From NCBI GenBank assembly GCA_026573805.1, contig JAIUSX010000019.1:4526001-4590000 (forward strand): a stretch of DNA of 64,000 nt, written 5' to 3'. The notes below the pieces were generated by a model. That model was not told the DNA's origin. It made no database searches and saw nothing but the letters and a program-made list of their open reading frames with translations. Below are positions 1-8,432 of this stretch, in pieces (within the stretch, counting starts at the first letter, position 1; each line of letters starts with the position of its first letter). The translations under genes were made by a program, and so were the position numbers. The stretch is from Hesperophylax magnus (Eukaryota; Arthropoda; Insecta; Trichoptera; Limnephilidae).

Positions 1-414
1 GACATAATTCCGAGATATTTTAATTCATAATAGGATTTGTTGAGCTGCGGTTGTTGTTAAGGTGAAATTTTATATTAAAAAAAACGCATCAGAACAAAGA
101 CAATTTTTTATAATTATTGCTGTGGAATGATCAAGTAAAAGTAAACTAAATAACTAACCATCGACGGACCGCCAAACAACTCGGTCTTGGCAAACACTCT
201 TTGCCTCATTCACATTCATACATCCTCTATTATTCTGACTCTTGACATGGCCCGACTCAAGTATTTAATTCACTTCGTGGTGCCATGTCTTCCTCGGGCG
301 TCCCTGATTTCTTCTACCATTTATTAAATAAATATAATAAATTAAATATATACAAAGTATTTACAGTGTTATTTCTTTAATAACAGATTTTTTTCTTAAT
401 CATTTATGTTCTCA
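1..414. other. AT-rich intergenic DNA with a small repeat fragment
   Basis: No ORF or RNA gene is seen. Around 265-310 there is a short fragment (a ...catgtctt.ctcgggcgtc... core) that recurs near 15985-16015 and 63880-63900, so it is a scrap of a dispersed repeat. The rest is simple AT-rich sequence. Confidence 0.5.
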
Positions 415-862
415 ATTTGGGAGGCGGGTATCGTTACCCCCGCCCCAGTAACCATTTATTGGATAACCAAACATCTTTACCACAGGTCAACCCAAGTGGT
501 CGTTAAGTTTGGTGACCTAGCAGGGGTGCCCGGGTTTGTCGCACGAGTTGCTTAGGTCTTGACGGTAGATGCGGCTGCTCACCAGCAGTTTATGGAAACC
601 CTTTGACTTCTAAAGCTGATCTCTCTCGACCCATTGCCTTGCACCACAGCCAGAAGAGGGTTGGATTCGTACGTCCGTCACTTCTGGATACACTGAGCCC
701 TAGATTCCTACCCTCCTCTCTTGCCCTTTTCCTTTCCAGAACTTCCTCTTCTTCCTTTCTTTTAAAAGACCCTCCACACAGCATCCCCAAATATGATATA
801 GGTCCCGATGAAATTTATTTTCCTCCACCTGTGTGGGGTTCGTGTAAAATATTATGTATGTA
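415..862 (+). repeat. Dispersed repeat, copy 1 (LINE 3'-UTR-like, GC-richer)
   Basis: This block is clearly richer in GC than its surroundings and is homologous over its length to 45905-46345. A shorter fragment lies at 6805-6905. Shared landmarks are a grGAGGyGGGT start, an AACCATTTATT..GATAACC block, a GCAGGGGTGCCCGGG block, and a CCCTCCACACAGyATCCC block near the end. The open frame 603-863 is not conserved between copies, so I treat it as non-coding. The composition resembles a non-LTR retrotransposon 3' UTR, but the family is not recognised. Confidence 0.7.
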
Positions 863-2416
863 AATTATCAATTTTTTATAAATTTTTGATCAGTTCCAAT
901 TTTGAAAATAACACTTAAATTCATATTAAATTTGAGTTCATTGAATCAGAGTTACAATCACAGACATACTCACAACCGAAATGAGTATTCTAGACGATGA
1001 TGAATATTATTCCAAAAAATAACTGAAACAATTTAATCTCTCTTTAATTTCCATAGATTTTTTTAATAAAGTCTTTTATATACAGCTCCTTATTACCAGA
1101 GATATCTAAACGGATATCAACTGTTTTTGCATCATCTCGCTATGCCCAGGGGTCAGCGATTTTGATGGACCATAATTTTCTAAGACTTGAATTGAGAACA
1201 ATGGCGATTATAGAATTGGGATCGAGTTTAAAATAAAATCTATCAACTATAATATTTTATTGATTGAATAATAAGTTTACTATTAACACACAGATTATGG
1301 GTTCGATTCCCAGTTGCGACCATCTTAATTTCTTTGTCTTATTCTGTTTCATGTTTCATATCGTATTCACGACACGTGAGTACCTACTTTTTAACCTATG
1401 GTATCTACTACACGGAGAAAAATGAGTAAGGATGATTTTTCAAAATACTGTGATTGCATGCTCATTTCCTAATAAAATATTAGTAATTCAAAATATAGCT
1501 TAAGAAATGTTCACGCAGATGGCCTTGTTCTAATAAATATAATGGAAGAAATGCCAAAATATTATAATTCTAAGGAACACGTGTTCCGACTTACCCATAA
1601 CATGTTCGTGCTTTACTGATTGTTTGTTTTGAAACCTGTCAATTCATTCGTTAAAGTCCGATTTTTAACAGGAAAACGAATAATTTTACAAAATTGTTAA
1701 TAAATTAACAATATTTTATAACAGTACCTATGTTAGTAATAAAATAAACCTACTAAATAACAAAATGAAAATACATTCTACTGCACATTACCAAAACAAA
1801 CTTTAAGTTTACGAAACAAATTTTTTTAAGTGTCCTAATATTATTGTATCTTAGCTACCTAAACTCTAAAAAAATACACAATTATTTTTTTTTATAAGTT
1901 AATTGGAAAAATTCACAATTAATTTTTTTTATAAGTTAATTGAGAAAAATTACACATTAAACTTTAAAGACAAATTACCCCTACAGTAGTAAATTACACA
2001 CTTACCTGGTATAAATAAGTTTTTTTTAATTAAACCATGCAACTAATAATTAAAGGCTTTTATTACATATTATTAACAGAAAAAGGAATTAATTATTCAT
2101 AAAAAGTAAATAATATATTTTTATAAATTAATTTGATATTTTATACCTAAATCGCCAATGAGGTAATTTTTCGCAATACTGGAATAATGCTAATTACCTT
2201 TCTTTATGTAATTGAAATAAGCATAAGATTTCATAAATAAATAAATTATTTACTTGTAACTTAGAAAATAAGATATTTAATAAAAATAAACTACAAATTT
2301 CAAATATTCAATTGAATTTATTTATTCCTTTCATATTTTATGGAAGTAGGTACGAATTTCAAAGCGCTCCATCTGTCATAAATTGGGGGGCTTAAAAAAA
2401 CCGAAATTCGAATATG
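863..2416. other. AT-rich upstream flank of mlpt
   Basis: No coding ORF. Near 1299-1311 there is an isolated Pol III B-box-like match (GGGTTCGATTCCC) without a credible A box, so it is probably a SINE remnant. Positions about 1875-1960 hold a two-copy local duplication with a shared TTTTTTATAAGTTAATTG core. The stretch may hold mlpt enhancers, but no binding site can be called with confidence. Confidence 0.4.
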
Positions 2417-2463
2417 GAACTACCGTGATAAGGGCGCGCTCGTACCGTCGCCCGCCGCAAGTG

Positions 2464-2500
2464 CATAAAAGGCGCTGCGCGGCCTTACTGGAGTCATTCC
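2464..2500 (+). promoter_or_regulatory. Candidate mlpt core promoter (TATA-like box plus initiator)
   Basis: CATAAAAG at 2464-2471 is followed by TCATTC at 2494-2499, which fits the arthropod initiator consensus TCAKTY exactly. Taking A2496 as +1, the TATA-like box starts at -32, the usual spacing. The block 2430-2525 is strongly GC-rich inside AT-rich DNA. No ATG occurs from here to the first micro-ORF at 2825, as expected for a leader. The start site is an inference; no transcript data were used. Confidence 0.5.
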
Positions 2501-2734
2501 ACCGCGAGCAGTCGACGCGGCAACGTGCTCTAATCATCGCGCACTCACTTCAAATTCGTTACAGTATTCCGATCTATTCGCTGCTACAACCTACACTTCC
2601 GTATACTCTAATCTTTCGCTTCTTCAATTTTAAATATCTATTGCTTAAAGTGTTAGTGTTTGTATCACAAAAGTGTTAGAATTCTACGTAAAACTATTAT
2701 ATTACAAGTGCTTTTTTAAAGTATTATTCGAATC

Positions 2735-2770
2735 TGTGATATCAAGTCTTTGGATCCTACCGGACTCTAC
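2735..2770 (+). pseudogene. ATG-less eighth LDPTGLY micro-ORF copy
   Basis: In frame, 2738-2770 reads DIKSLDPTGLY, identical to residues 2-12 of the micro-ORF at 3211-3249. The two differ at ten of 33 nucleotides, every one synonymous. Where the ATG should be there is TGT, and where the stop should be a four-base insertion (TTAT) carries the frame on, without a stop, into the micro-ORF at 2825. The frame opens after TAA at 2717-2719 and contains only near-cognate starts (ATT at 2723 and 2726, ATC at 2732). It is either a recently inactivated copy, a non-AUG-started two-motif peptide, or a sequencing error around the ends. Confidence 0.75.
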
Positions 2771-2824
2771 TTATTGAAGAAGAGGAAAATTGTTTTTTTG
2801 GTAACATCATTAAAAACATCTACA

Positions 2825-2860
2825 ATGGAGTTTCAATTAGATCCCACCGGGCTGTACTGA
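2825..2860 (+). CDS. mlpt: mlpt micropeptide 1 (11 aa, MEFQLDPTGLY)
   Basis: This is the first AUG of the inferred transcript, with A at -3 and G at +4, followed by eleven codons and TGA. The last seven residues are the LDPTGLY signature of Tal/Pri/Mlpt peptides; the variable N-terminus is MEFQ. No signal peptide is possible at this length, and the family acts in the cytoplasm. It lies in the same frame as the ATG-less copy upstream, so a non-AUG start there would fuse two motifs into one longer product. Next AUG is 73 nt downstream, suitable for reinitiation. Confidence 0.92.
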   Translation: MEFQLDPTGLY

Positions 2861-2933
2861 AAGGAGAAGACATCTACAATAATTATAATAATTTGACTGA
2901 CTTCTGTTATTGCAATTCTTCGTCATCATCAAC

Positions 2934-2975
2934 ATGGATTCAATCAAAGTTTTGGACCCGACAGGATTGTATTAA
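2934..2975 (+). CDS. mlpt: mlpt micropeptide 2 (13 aa, MDSIKVLDPTGLY)
   Basis: ATG in the context AAC-ATG-G is followed by thirteen codons and TAA, the only TAA stop in the set. The signature is written TTG GAC CCG ACA GGA TTG TAT, sharing hardly any third positions with micropeptide 1, so the residues and not the DNA are conserved. The N-terminal part MDSIKV resembles the MDKV and MDTNTKV starts of copies 3 and 6, which suggests they derive from one another by tandem duplication. Role: one of several redundant ligands of the Ubr3-Shavenbaby switch, by family knowledge. Confidence 0.93.
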   Translation: MDSIKVLDPTGLY

Positions 2976-3036
2976 ATCAATCCCATTTGCTGTAAAGGAG
3001 ATAAATTTAAAAAGACTGATCTATTATCATTTCATC

Positions 3037-3072
3037 ATGGATAAAGTACTTGATCCCACTGGTCTCTACTGA
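3037..3072 (+). CDS. mlpt: mlpt micropeptide 3 (11 aa, MDKVLDPTGLY)
   Basis: ATG in ATC-ATG-G context, eleven codons, TGA. The peptide is MDKV plus LDPTGLY. The sequence just after the stop (TGAAGAA) matches the TGAAGA that follows copies 4 and 5, a trace of shared ancestry of the repeat unit. The spacer before it is 61 nt and has no ATG in any frame. At 11 residues it equals the length of the commonest fly peptides. Confidence 0.93.
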   Translation: MDKVLDPTGLY

Positions 3073-3123
3073 AGAATAAGGAAGAAGATATTGTTTTTGA
3101 AGAATTGAAGAACTTAAGTAAAA

Positions 3124-3165
3124 ATGTCTCAAGTACGATCTCTCGACCCTACCGGTCTTTACTGA
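3124..3165 (+). CDS. mlpt: mlpt micropeptide 4 (13 aa, MSQVRSLDPTGLY)
   Basis: ATG preceded by four A residues, thirteen codons, TGA. This is the only copy with T at +4 and the only one whose second residue is Ser; the N-terminus MSQVRS carries an Arg, making it the most basic of the set. It lies in the same frame as copy 5, separated by stops. A longer TTG-started frame (3105-3341) runs across it in another register and is not the real product. Confidence 0.93.
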   Translation: MSQVRSLDPTGLY

Positions 3166-3210
3166 AGACGTTTTTTTCGCTCCTATCTGACGTAATTATC
3201 AGAAATCATC

Positions 3211-3249
3211 ATGGACATCAAATCGCTCGATCCCACAGGGCTGTATTGA
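3211..3249 (+). CDS. mlpt: mlpt micropeptide 5 (12 aa, MDIKSLDPTGLY)
   Basis: ATG in ATC-ATG-G context, twelve codons, TGA. Residues 2-12 are identical to the ATG-less copy at 2738-2770, with ten synonymous differences between the two DNA copies, the clearest protein-level conservation in the locus. The 45-nt spacer from copy 4 is the shortest in the series. Confidence 0.93.
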   Translation: MDIKSLDPTGLY

Positions 3250-3296
3250 AGACGGAAACAAAGTATTTAAATCAAATAAAATATCAGTTCTTCAAA

Positions 3297-3341
3297 ATGG
3301 ATACTAATACCAAGGTTTTGGATCCAACCGGGCTGTACTAG
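3297..3341 (+). CDS. mlpt: mlpt micropeptide 6 (14 aa, MDTNTKVLDPTGLY)
   Basis: ATG in AAA-ATG-G context, fourteen codons, TAG. It is the longest of the seven. The frame is open upstream to a TTG near 3105, but no ATG lies in that extension, and the other six products are all AUG-started minimal peptides, so the short form is chosen. A possible poly(A) signal AATAAA lies at 3373-3378, between this ORF and the last one; use of it would give an mRNA without micropeptide 7. Confidence 0.93.
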   Translation: MDTNTKVLDPTGLY

Positions 3342-3431
3342 AAGTGCCAAAAACATTATTGCTGCCATTTTAAATAAATTATTATTACAATTATTAAGTT
3401 CGCGTCAAAGAACTCTAACCAAAAAGAAATC

Positions 3432-3467
3432 ATGGCTGCAGATCTTGACCCCACGGAAGTCTACTAG
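3432..3467 (+). CDS. mlpt: mlpt micropeptide 7, variant motif (11 aa, MAADLDPTEVY)
   Basis: ATG in ATC-ATG-G context, eleven codons, TAG. The start Met-Ala-Ala resembles that of a Drosophila tal peptide, but the signature is LDPTEVY: Gly-Leu is replaced by Glu-Val while Leu-Asp-Pro-Thr and the final Tyr are kept. It is set apart by the longest spacer (90 nt) and is followed by a purine-rich stretch. It may be a distinct ligand with altered activity or a copy under relaxed selection; the good start context argues it is still translated. Confidence 0.85.
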   Translation: MAADLDPTEVY

Positions 3468-3503
3468 AAGAGAAGGAGGAGGAAGAAGAAGAAGAGGTGG
3501 CAG
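3466..3503 (+). promoter_or_regulatory. Purine-rich tract (exonic splicing-enhancer-like)
   Basis: After the stop of micropeptide 7 the sequence is almost uninterrupted GAA/GGA/AGA triplets. Such tracts act as exonic splicing enhancers, and a consensus donor lies 220 nt downstream. Read in one frame it encodes Arg/Gly-rich residues, but that frame has no AUG start. Confidence 0.4.
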
Positions 3504-3526
3504 AATAAGATGTGGTAATTCTGAAG

Positions 3527-3664
3527 ATGTATTGCGTGATCAGGATGGTATCCCTGACGATGAGAGGAAGCAGCGAGACGTCATCTTGCAGGAAGAGGAG
3601 ACTAGCCGTGGACCAGAGGCCTCTGACGCTACCGGGAGATCAGCTGAGAGGAGGGGAAAGGTGA
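3527..3664 (+). other. 45-codon AUG ORF downstream of the micropeptides, status unknown
   Basis: An ATG at 3527 opens 45 codons ending in TGA at 3662-3664. The product is rich in Arg and Ser with no recognised motif. The start context is AAG-ATG-T (A at -3). Drosophila tal mRNA also carries a longer non-conserved ORF after the peptides that is thought not to be important, so this may be the equivalent by position only. Coding status cannot be judged from one genome. Confidence 0.2.
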
Positions 3665-3698
3665 TCAGTGATTAGCGATCAGTGATCAGCGATCAGCT
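3659..3698. repeat. Short GATCAG direct repeats
   Basis: Four to five iterations of a GATCAG(C/T)-type unit with GTGATCAG and GCGATCAG variants occur in 40 nt just upstream of the donor-like site. It is a local simple repeat; no function can be assigned. Confidence 0.7.
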
Positions 3699-3720
3699 GT
3701 GTTGCGCTGCCGCCGCTCTA

Positions 3721-3729
3721 CAGGTGAGC
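3721..3729 (+). other. Strong 5' splice site consensus, CAG|GTGAGC
   Basis: The exon/intron boundary would be after 3723. It matches the MAG|GTRAGT consensus at nearly every position and lies where GC-rich sequence ends soon after. If used, the mlpt mRNA has a spliced 3' UTR or a further exon; no acceptor can be chosen with confidence downstream. Confidence 0.4.
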
Positions 3730-6555
3730 TACTCGGCTGTGCCGGCTGGTACGGACTCCGCACGAATCCAGTAGTGACCCCAATGTTGTTGAACTCTATC
3801 ATAATTCTTCCATCGTTATAGCCGTCCTGACTGCTCTCTCAGGAAAGTTGATCATTGATTATTCATTATTATATTTGTAATGTGTTGAATTATTAGTTGT
3901 TCTTGTTGTTTCACTGCCGCGAGTCTAGAATCGTTCTGTAATCTTATAGAATTCAATTTTCTCCCGTTCGATTCGGTTCTGTGAATTTTTTCTCAATGTT
4001 GTTGAACTCGATCCTACTGTCTTTGAACCTGACTCTCGAAGAATGCAGCGTGGTGGCGGTCCGAAATTCTAGCTCTATTTCCCTACAATAATCATTATTG
4101 TTTGCGTTTCTCTTCTTAGCTCTCGATCTATCTTGTTGTCTTAGTATTGTAGTGTATTTATTGGAAAGAACTGCTCAAACCACCTTTATTTAACTCATAA
4201 GATAAAGATTGCATTTTTTATCATTTATTAATCGATATGTCACTGTTGTAATTTTGTACGATTAACTTCGTACACACTTTTTGTTGTCTTATTTTTCGAG
4301 TTTGTACTGTTAATCTATTGAGATATTGTGTTGTGACCGAAAGAAAATCATTAAAAAATTATCAAAAATCATTATTGTATTTGCCATAATATACTCATTT
4401 GTCGTTTATGATTATAACTTTAATTGGATAGAATGTTAGATCCACTTATTGATGTGTTTGTTATTATTTTGTTGTCTTTGACGTAGAAATGAAACTGCTT
4501 AACCGGTATCTAATATGACTTATTCTATTTTAAGTATTATCCATAACTTCTAGAAAGGTTTTATACTCATGTGTTCAATAATGTACATAAAGTTATTACG
4601 TGAAAATTTAATCAAATTTTTGGTTACCAGAGGAAGAAGTATTAATTGTAGGCAATTGAAGGATTATTTATTTACTCGAAATTTTATATTAATTCATTTT
4701 AGACCTAAGATGTTTTTTTTATTATTACTCATCGTATCTTACGGATACCATTATATCTACTCGATAATATTTATGAAATACAAAAAATGAAAAATACTTT
4801 ACCCTTTTTTACTTTTTATTTCCTTTTATTAATTCCACATGTTACACACAAACTGAAGCTTACAAAAGTTAAAAACACTTCAAAATACACATTGAGACAT
4901 GTTTTCATGGCAAATAGTTGTACTTTAAATGTAGACATAATAATTTATCGTATCTGATTAGATTATTTCAAAGATCTTATTTTTGTCCCAAAATAACTAT
5001 CTCCAATATCTACATTAACCAATTTTGAAGATATACAAAACGTCAATGTAAATGTTGAGATTCGTATTAATTAATTTTTAAACAGTCAATGAATTTATTA
5101 TTTTTACGACTTTGATACTTTCAGCATAATCACAAATATATAAACAGATTGTAATATTACTTACAACAGAAGAAAGAAAGGATACAATATTAACTTAAAG
5201 TGGAACTCATGCTTTAAATGTTAACAAATAAATAATTGGTTTTCATCCTACAGAGAAAAGATTATTATTTACTGAAAGTCCGAAAACGCATATTTTCAGG
5301 TTGTAATTAGATGGTGATTGGAATTGAGATAAATATCAATTAATATACATATATCAGCTGAAGCTGACTTGACTCTTCTTACTAAATAATACTAAAATAA
5401 CTTATCTTTGAACTAGTTAAACTTATTTTTAATTTTATCATACATACATTTTAATTGTTTTTACGTCAACAATTTGATATTTCACCTATTTTGTAACAAG
5501 CCTAGAGGCACAGAAATAATAATAAAAAACACATGTTACATCTACACACTTCGTAACATTTCAAGGTCTTTTTTGTTTACATTAAAATACATCAAGTTTA
5601 AACACATTTACATAAGTTAATACCTACATAATGCGAATGACTTGTGTAAAGTATATATTTAAGAATGTCTACTGATTTCTAAACACGATCAGATTTAGAT
5701 GCAAATAATTCAACAGTAATTTAAATAGTGCCGTTTAAAAATGGATTTAATTAATTTAAAATGACGTAACAGCGTATAATTTTGCAATTATTGAAGAAAT
5801 AATCAGTATGGATAAAAATGAGTTATTACGCACATACTGGTGAATCTACAAATAACCTATTGAAAAGCAATTCAAAGTATATGGTTTGTATGTTGAATCT
5901 ATCAATTTGTTGAACACAGTTTATCAAGGACTAAGTGTAGAATTTATTATATCATCTAGTATTTTCATAAGTAGGATCTAATTGTCTTGAATTAAATAAT
6001 ACTGGAATACTACGTCATTCAAAGTTGACAGAGGAGTGACGTAAATTCTCGGCGTATTTTTTTGATTCGTGTTTGGGTTGCGTTGATAATGCCTGCCAGG
6101 TTAAGAACCTCAGGAATCTCTACACTTTTTTAATTGGTTAATTCATTCACATTGTTGAAGGTTACGGAGCATAACATGAAATGTATATTGCTCACTGGAC
6201 GTCATTATTACTGAAACTCATACATTTGCTGAAATTAGCACTTACTTAAAAAATCACTGAATGAATTTTTCTTAACGTTTATGGCGAGGACTTTCCAAAA
6301 AATTAAATAATTATGTATTTAAATAAAACAATCATCGGTAGTTTACCTAATAAAATCTTTAATATCTCATGGTTTTTAGTTTCTTTTTACATGACACAAC
6401 TTTACCATTTTTCCGAGCCTGGCATCCAATCGGAGTGGAATCGAGACTTTTGTTGATAGCGTAATAATCTAAGCATTTGACTTCAAACTGGGGGTTTGAT
6501 TTTTGCAGTAAAACACAATAAATTAATGCATTTAATTCTTTTATGTTAATACCAT
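3730..6555. other. AT-rich downstream flank or intron of mlpt
   Basis: No convincing coding ORF; the 73-codon frame at 4569-4790 is AT-driven and shows no motif. ATTAAA at 4350-4355 followed by T/G-rich sequence is a possible poly(A) signal if the transcript is unspliced. No dispersed repeat shared with the rest of the window was noticed, which is unusual here and may reflect constraint around a developmental gene. Confidence 0.35.
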
Positions 6556-6559
6556 AAGA

Positions 6560-6910
6560 GAGTTCTAACTGTCCGGGACCAGTGGGACTATGGCATACTC
6601 GGATGGAGTACGTTGTGGGGCTGAAGGGAGTAAGGGAAGAAAATTGGTAGGAGGAAGTTCGGAAATGGCCGGACTAATCAGATCTGACTGCCAAATAACA
6701 TATTTTTCTTCGAATACCGCGCACGTGTCCCAACTGTCCGGAGCCAGTGGTACTATAGCATCCCGAATTAAGAATGTTGTGATTCTGAAGGTAGTGGTAA
6801 TTGGATATGGGTACCGCCGCCCCAGGAACTATTCATGGGATAATCAACATCCCTGCTATAAGTCACCCCAAGTGGTTCACTTAGCAGGGGTGTCCGGGTT
6901 AAGGGGGTGA
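6560..6910 (+). repeat. Composite of dispersed-repeat fragments
   Basis: Two copies (about 6564-6605 and 6728-6765) of the block ..ACTGTCCGG..CCAGTGG(G/T)ACTAT.GCAT.. lie side by side; the same block recurs at 37495, 38570 and 47590. Positions 6805-6905 match the repeat at 415-862 (GTACCGCCGCCCCAGGAAC and CAGGGGTGTCCGGGT landmarks). The frame 6590-6910 is not coding. Confidence 0.65.
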
Positions 6911-7354
6911 CGTTTTGCTCCACCTTGTTTGAGATTATTAATAACGTGACTAACTAACTTAACATCGCGTAGTTTCCCCTCAAGGTGAGGCAGAGAGGAT
7001 ACATCGCCGCACAAATCTGTCTTCGTCTCATACTTATGTACTCTAACTTCTGTTATTGATTTACTTGTTTGTGCCATGTATTTAATGTGCCATAATTATG
7101 TATTTTTTAACATATTAGTTATCAAGTTTAAGGTCGAGGAATTTCAGACACAACTGTGTCAACGAAAACAGAAATAATGTAGTTTTACAACCTTGAAGGA
7201 GGTACAATTACACAATTACAACTCAAGTTCAAAATTTAGTATATTCAAGGGACATTAAAAAAAAAATCCGTGAAAAACAAAATTTTCTTACTATTATAGG
7301 TACATCTATTTAAAAATGTATAATTTTGTTTTTTTTTTCATTTATTTGACTAAG

Positions 7355-7615
7355 AATTGAACCTTTCTCCTCAGGTACTCACTGTGAACTATTAAAATGT
7401 CAAATCCTAATTGAATGGTACCGAGATTTATTTCGCATATTAACTACTGTTAATTTTTATTATCTGAGAAAAATGCATGTGTGTGCGTGAGTGCTACAAA
7501 AATTTGTCATCGACAACTAGTCTATTTGTAGAGTGTCAGCTCGATTAGATATCGGGAAGTGGGTTTATTTAACTTTCCAAGATTCAATTTCATTAATTTA
7601 TTTATTCGTTCATGA
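7355..7615 (+). repeat. Dispersed ~270-bp repeat (family G), copy 1
   Basis: Family landmarks are a start near TTGAACCTT.C..CCAG, then CC.ATTG.GTA.GA..TTTATTTCG.ATATTAACT, a GTGTGCGTGAGTGC block, TCATCGACAA..AGTCTAT, and CAGCTCGAT..GATATCGGGAAGTGGG. Other copies are at about 10025, 16270, 20520, 40385, 52445 and, inverted, 48900. No ORF. Probably a short non-autonomous element of unknown class. Confidence 0.75.
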
Positions 7616-8009
7616 AAACAAAATCAAAATACAAATAGACGTATTTAAAACATCTGCAATATGCTTGTTCTGCTCGTTCTAATGACTTAATTCAATAATG
7701 AATAAAAAAATTATTTCATCTGCCAAACCCTTCTTTCGTCTTAATAAAAATATATCTCTCAAATATACGTATGTAGGTGTTCTTAAAACAGCGTAGGTGT
7801 AGGTACCTACTTAGTAATCTGTTTAAATTAATTTATTTATATTAAACCGTATAATGGTAACTGAAATGGTAAATACTCAATATTTACCTGGCGAGACCAT
7901 AAACCATGCAGATTCGAAACATTAAAATGACTTGTGCCATGTTTATTGTTTAGTTAACAGATCTACATTGTAAAAATTCCCTCTTCCGTATCTTCTCCAC
8001 CTTAAGGTG

Positions 8010-8432
8010 AAGCTTAATGCCAAATCACTATTTTGATTAATCTTTTTAACGAATTGGTGTACATTATGAATACCAAAAATATGTTTTAAATAAATTGAAG
8101 ATTTTCCTATCGTTTCGCTTGAGTAGAATACAAATAATAAAAAAAAGAATAATCATTAAAAATATAAATGTAAACTACTAAAAAAAATATTTTTTCAATA
8201 GAAATAAATGAACGCGTAAAGGAAACAACTTTTAAAAATACAGTATTATAGCTAAGATTATCTGTGACAGTTTTATTTGATTAACTTTTTTGCTTTCTTA
8301 TAAAACTATTTACAAAATAAATAAAATCCAGTTTTGTGCTTGAAATCCAAAGTTTCTAGATTCCGATTGTCAAGCGATTTCAATGCCTACCAAGAATATG
8401 CACATTTTTGGTTTGTAGTTTCCTCTTAATTG
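8010..8432 (+). repeat. Dispersed repeat (family M), copy 1
   Basis: About 420 bp shared with 59190-59615 in the same orientation at roughly 80 percent or better by eye, with small indels. Anchors are AACGAATTGGTGTA, CTATCGTTTCGCTTGAGTA, GAAACAACTTTTAAAAA and TTTGTGCTTGAAATC. No ORF, no obvious terminal repeats. Confidence 0.75.

Larger units (their letters stand above)
2496..3723 (+). other. mlpt: mlpt/tal/pri polycistronic micropeptide transcription unit
   Basis: This is the probable first or only exon of the mille-pattes / tarsal-less / polished-rice gene. It carries seven AUG micro-ORFs (2825, 2934, 3037, 3124, 3211, 3297, 3432) in all three frames, separated by 73, 61, 51, 45, 47 and 90 nt. 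From 2417 to 3434 the + strand has only seven ATGs, all of them these starts, where about sixteen would be expected by chance. All seven have A at -3 and six have G at +4. Leu-Asp-Pro-Thr-Gly-Leu-Tyr recurs with different synonymous codons in nearly every copy, which shows selection on the peptides. In Drosophila and Tribolium such peptides bind Ubr3 and cause processing of Shavenbaby/Ovo. The right boundary is set at a splice-donor-like CAG|GTGAGC and is uncertain. Confidence 0.9.

Noticed and set aside
2383..2679. 98-codon frame upstream of the micropeptides
   Set aside because: It begins with TTG, overlaps the promoter and leader, has no ATG and no domain, and turns AT-biased in its second half.
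3105..3341. 78-codon frame across micropeptides 4-6
   Set aside because: Its start is TTG, not ATG; the only ATG in frame is that of micropeptide 6. The conserved signal in this stretch lies in three separate short ORFs, two of them in another frame.
3445..3675. 76-codon Arg/Gly-rich frame
   Set aside because: TTG start, overlaps micropeptide 7 in another frame, and the Arg/Gly content is the product of a purine-rich DNA tract.
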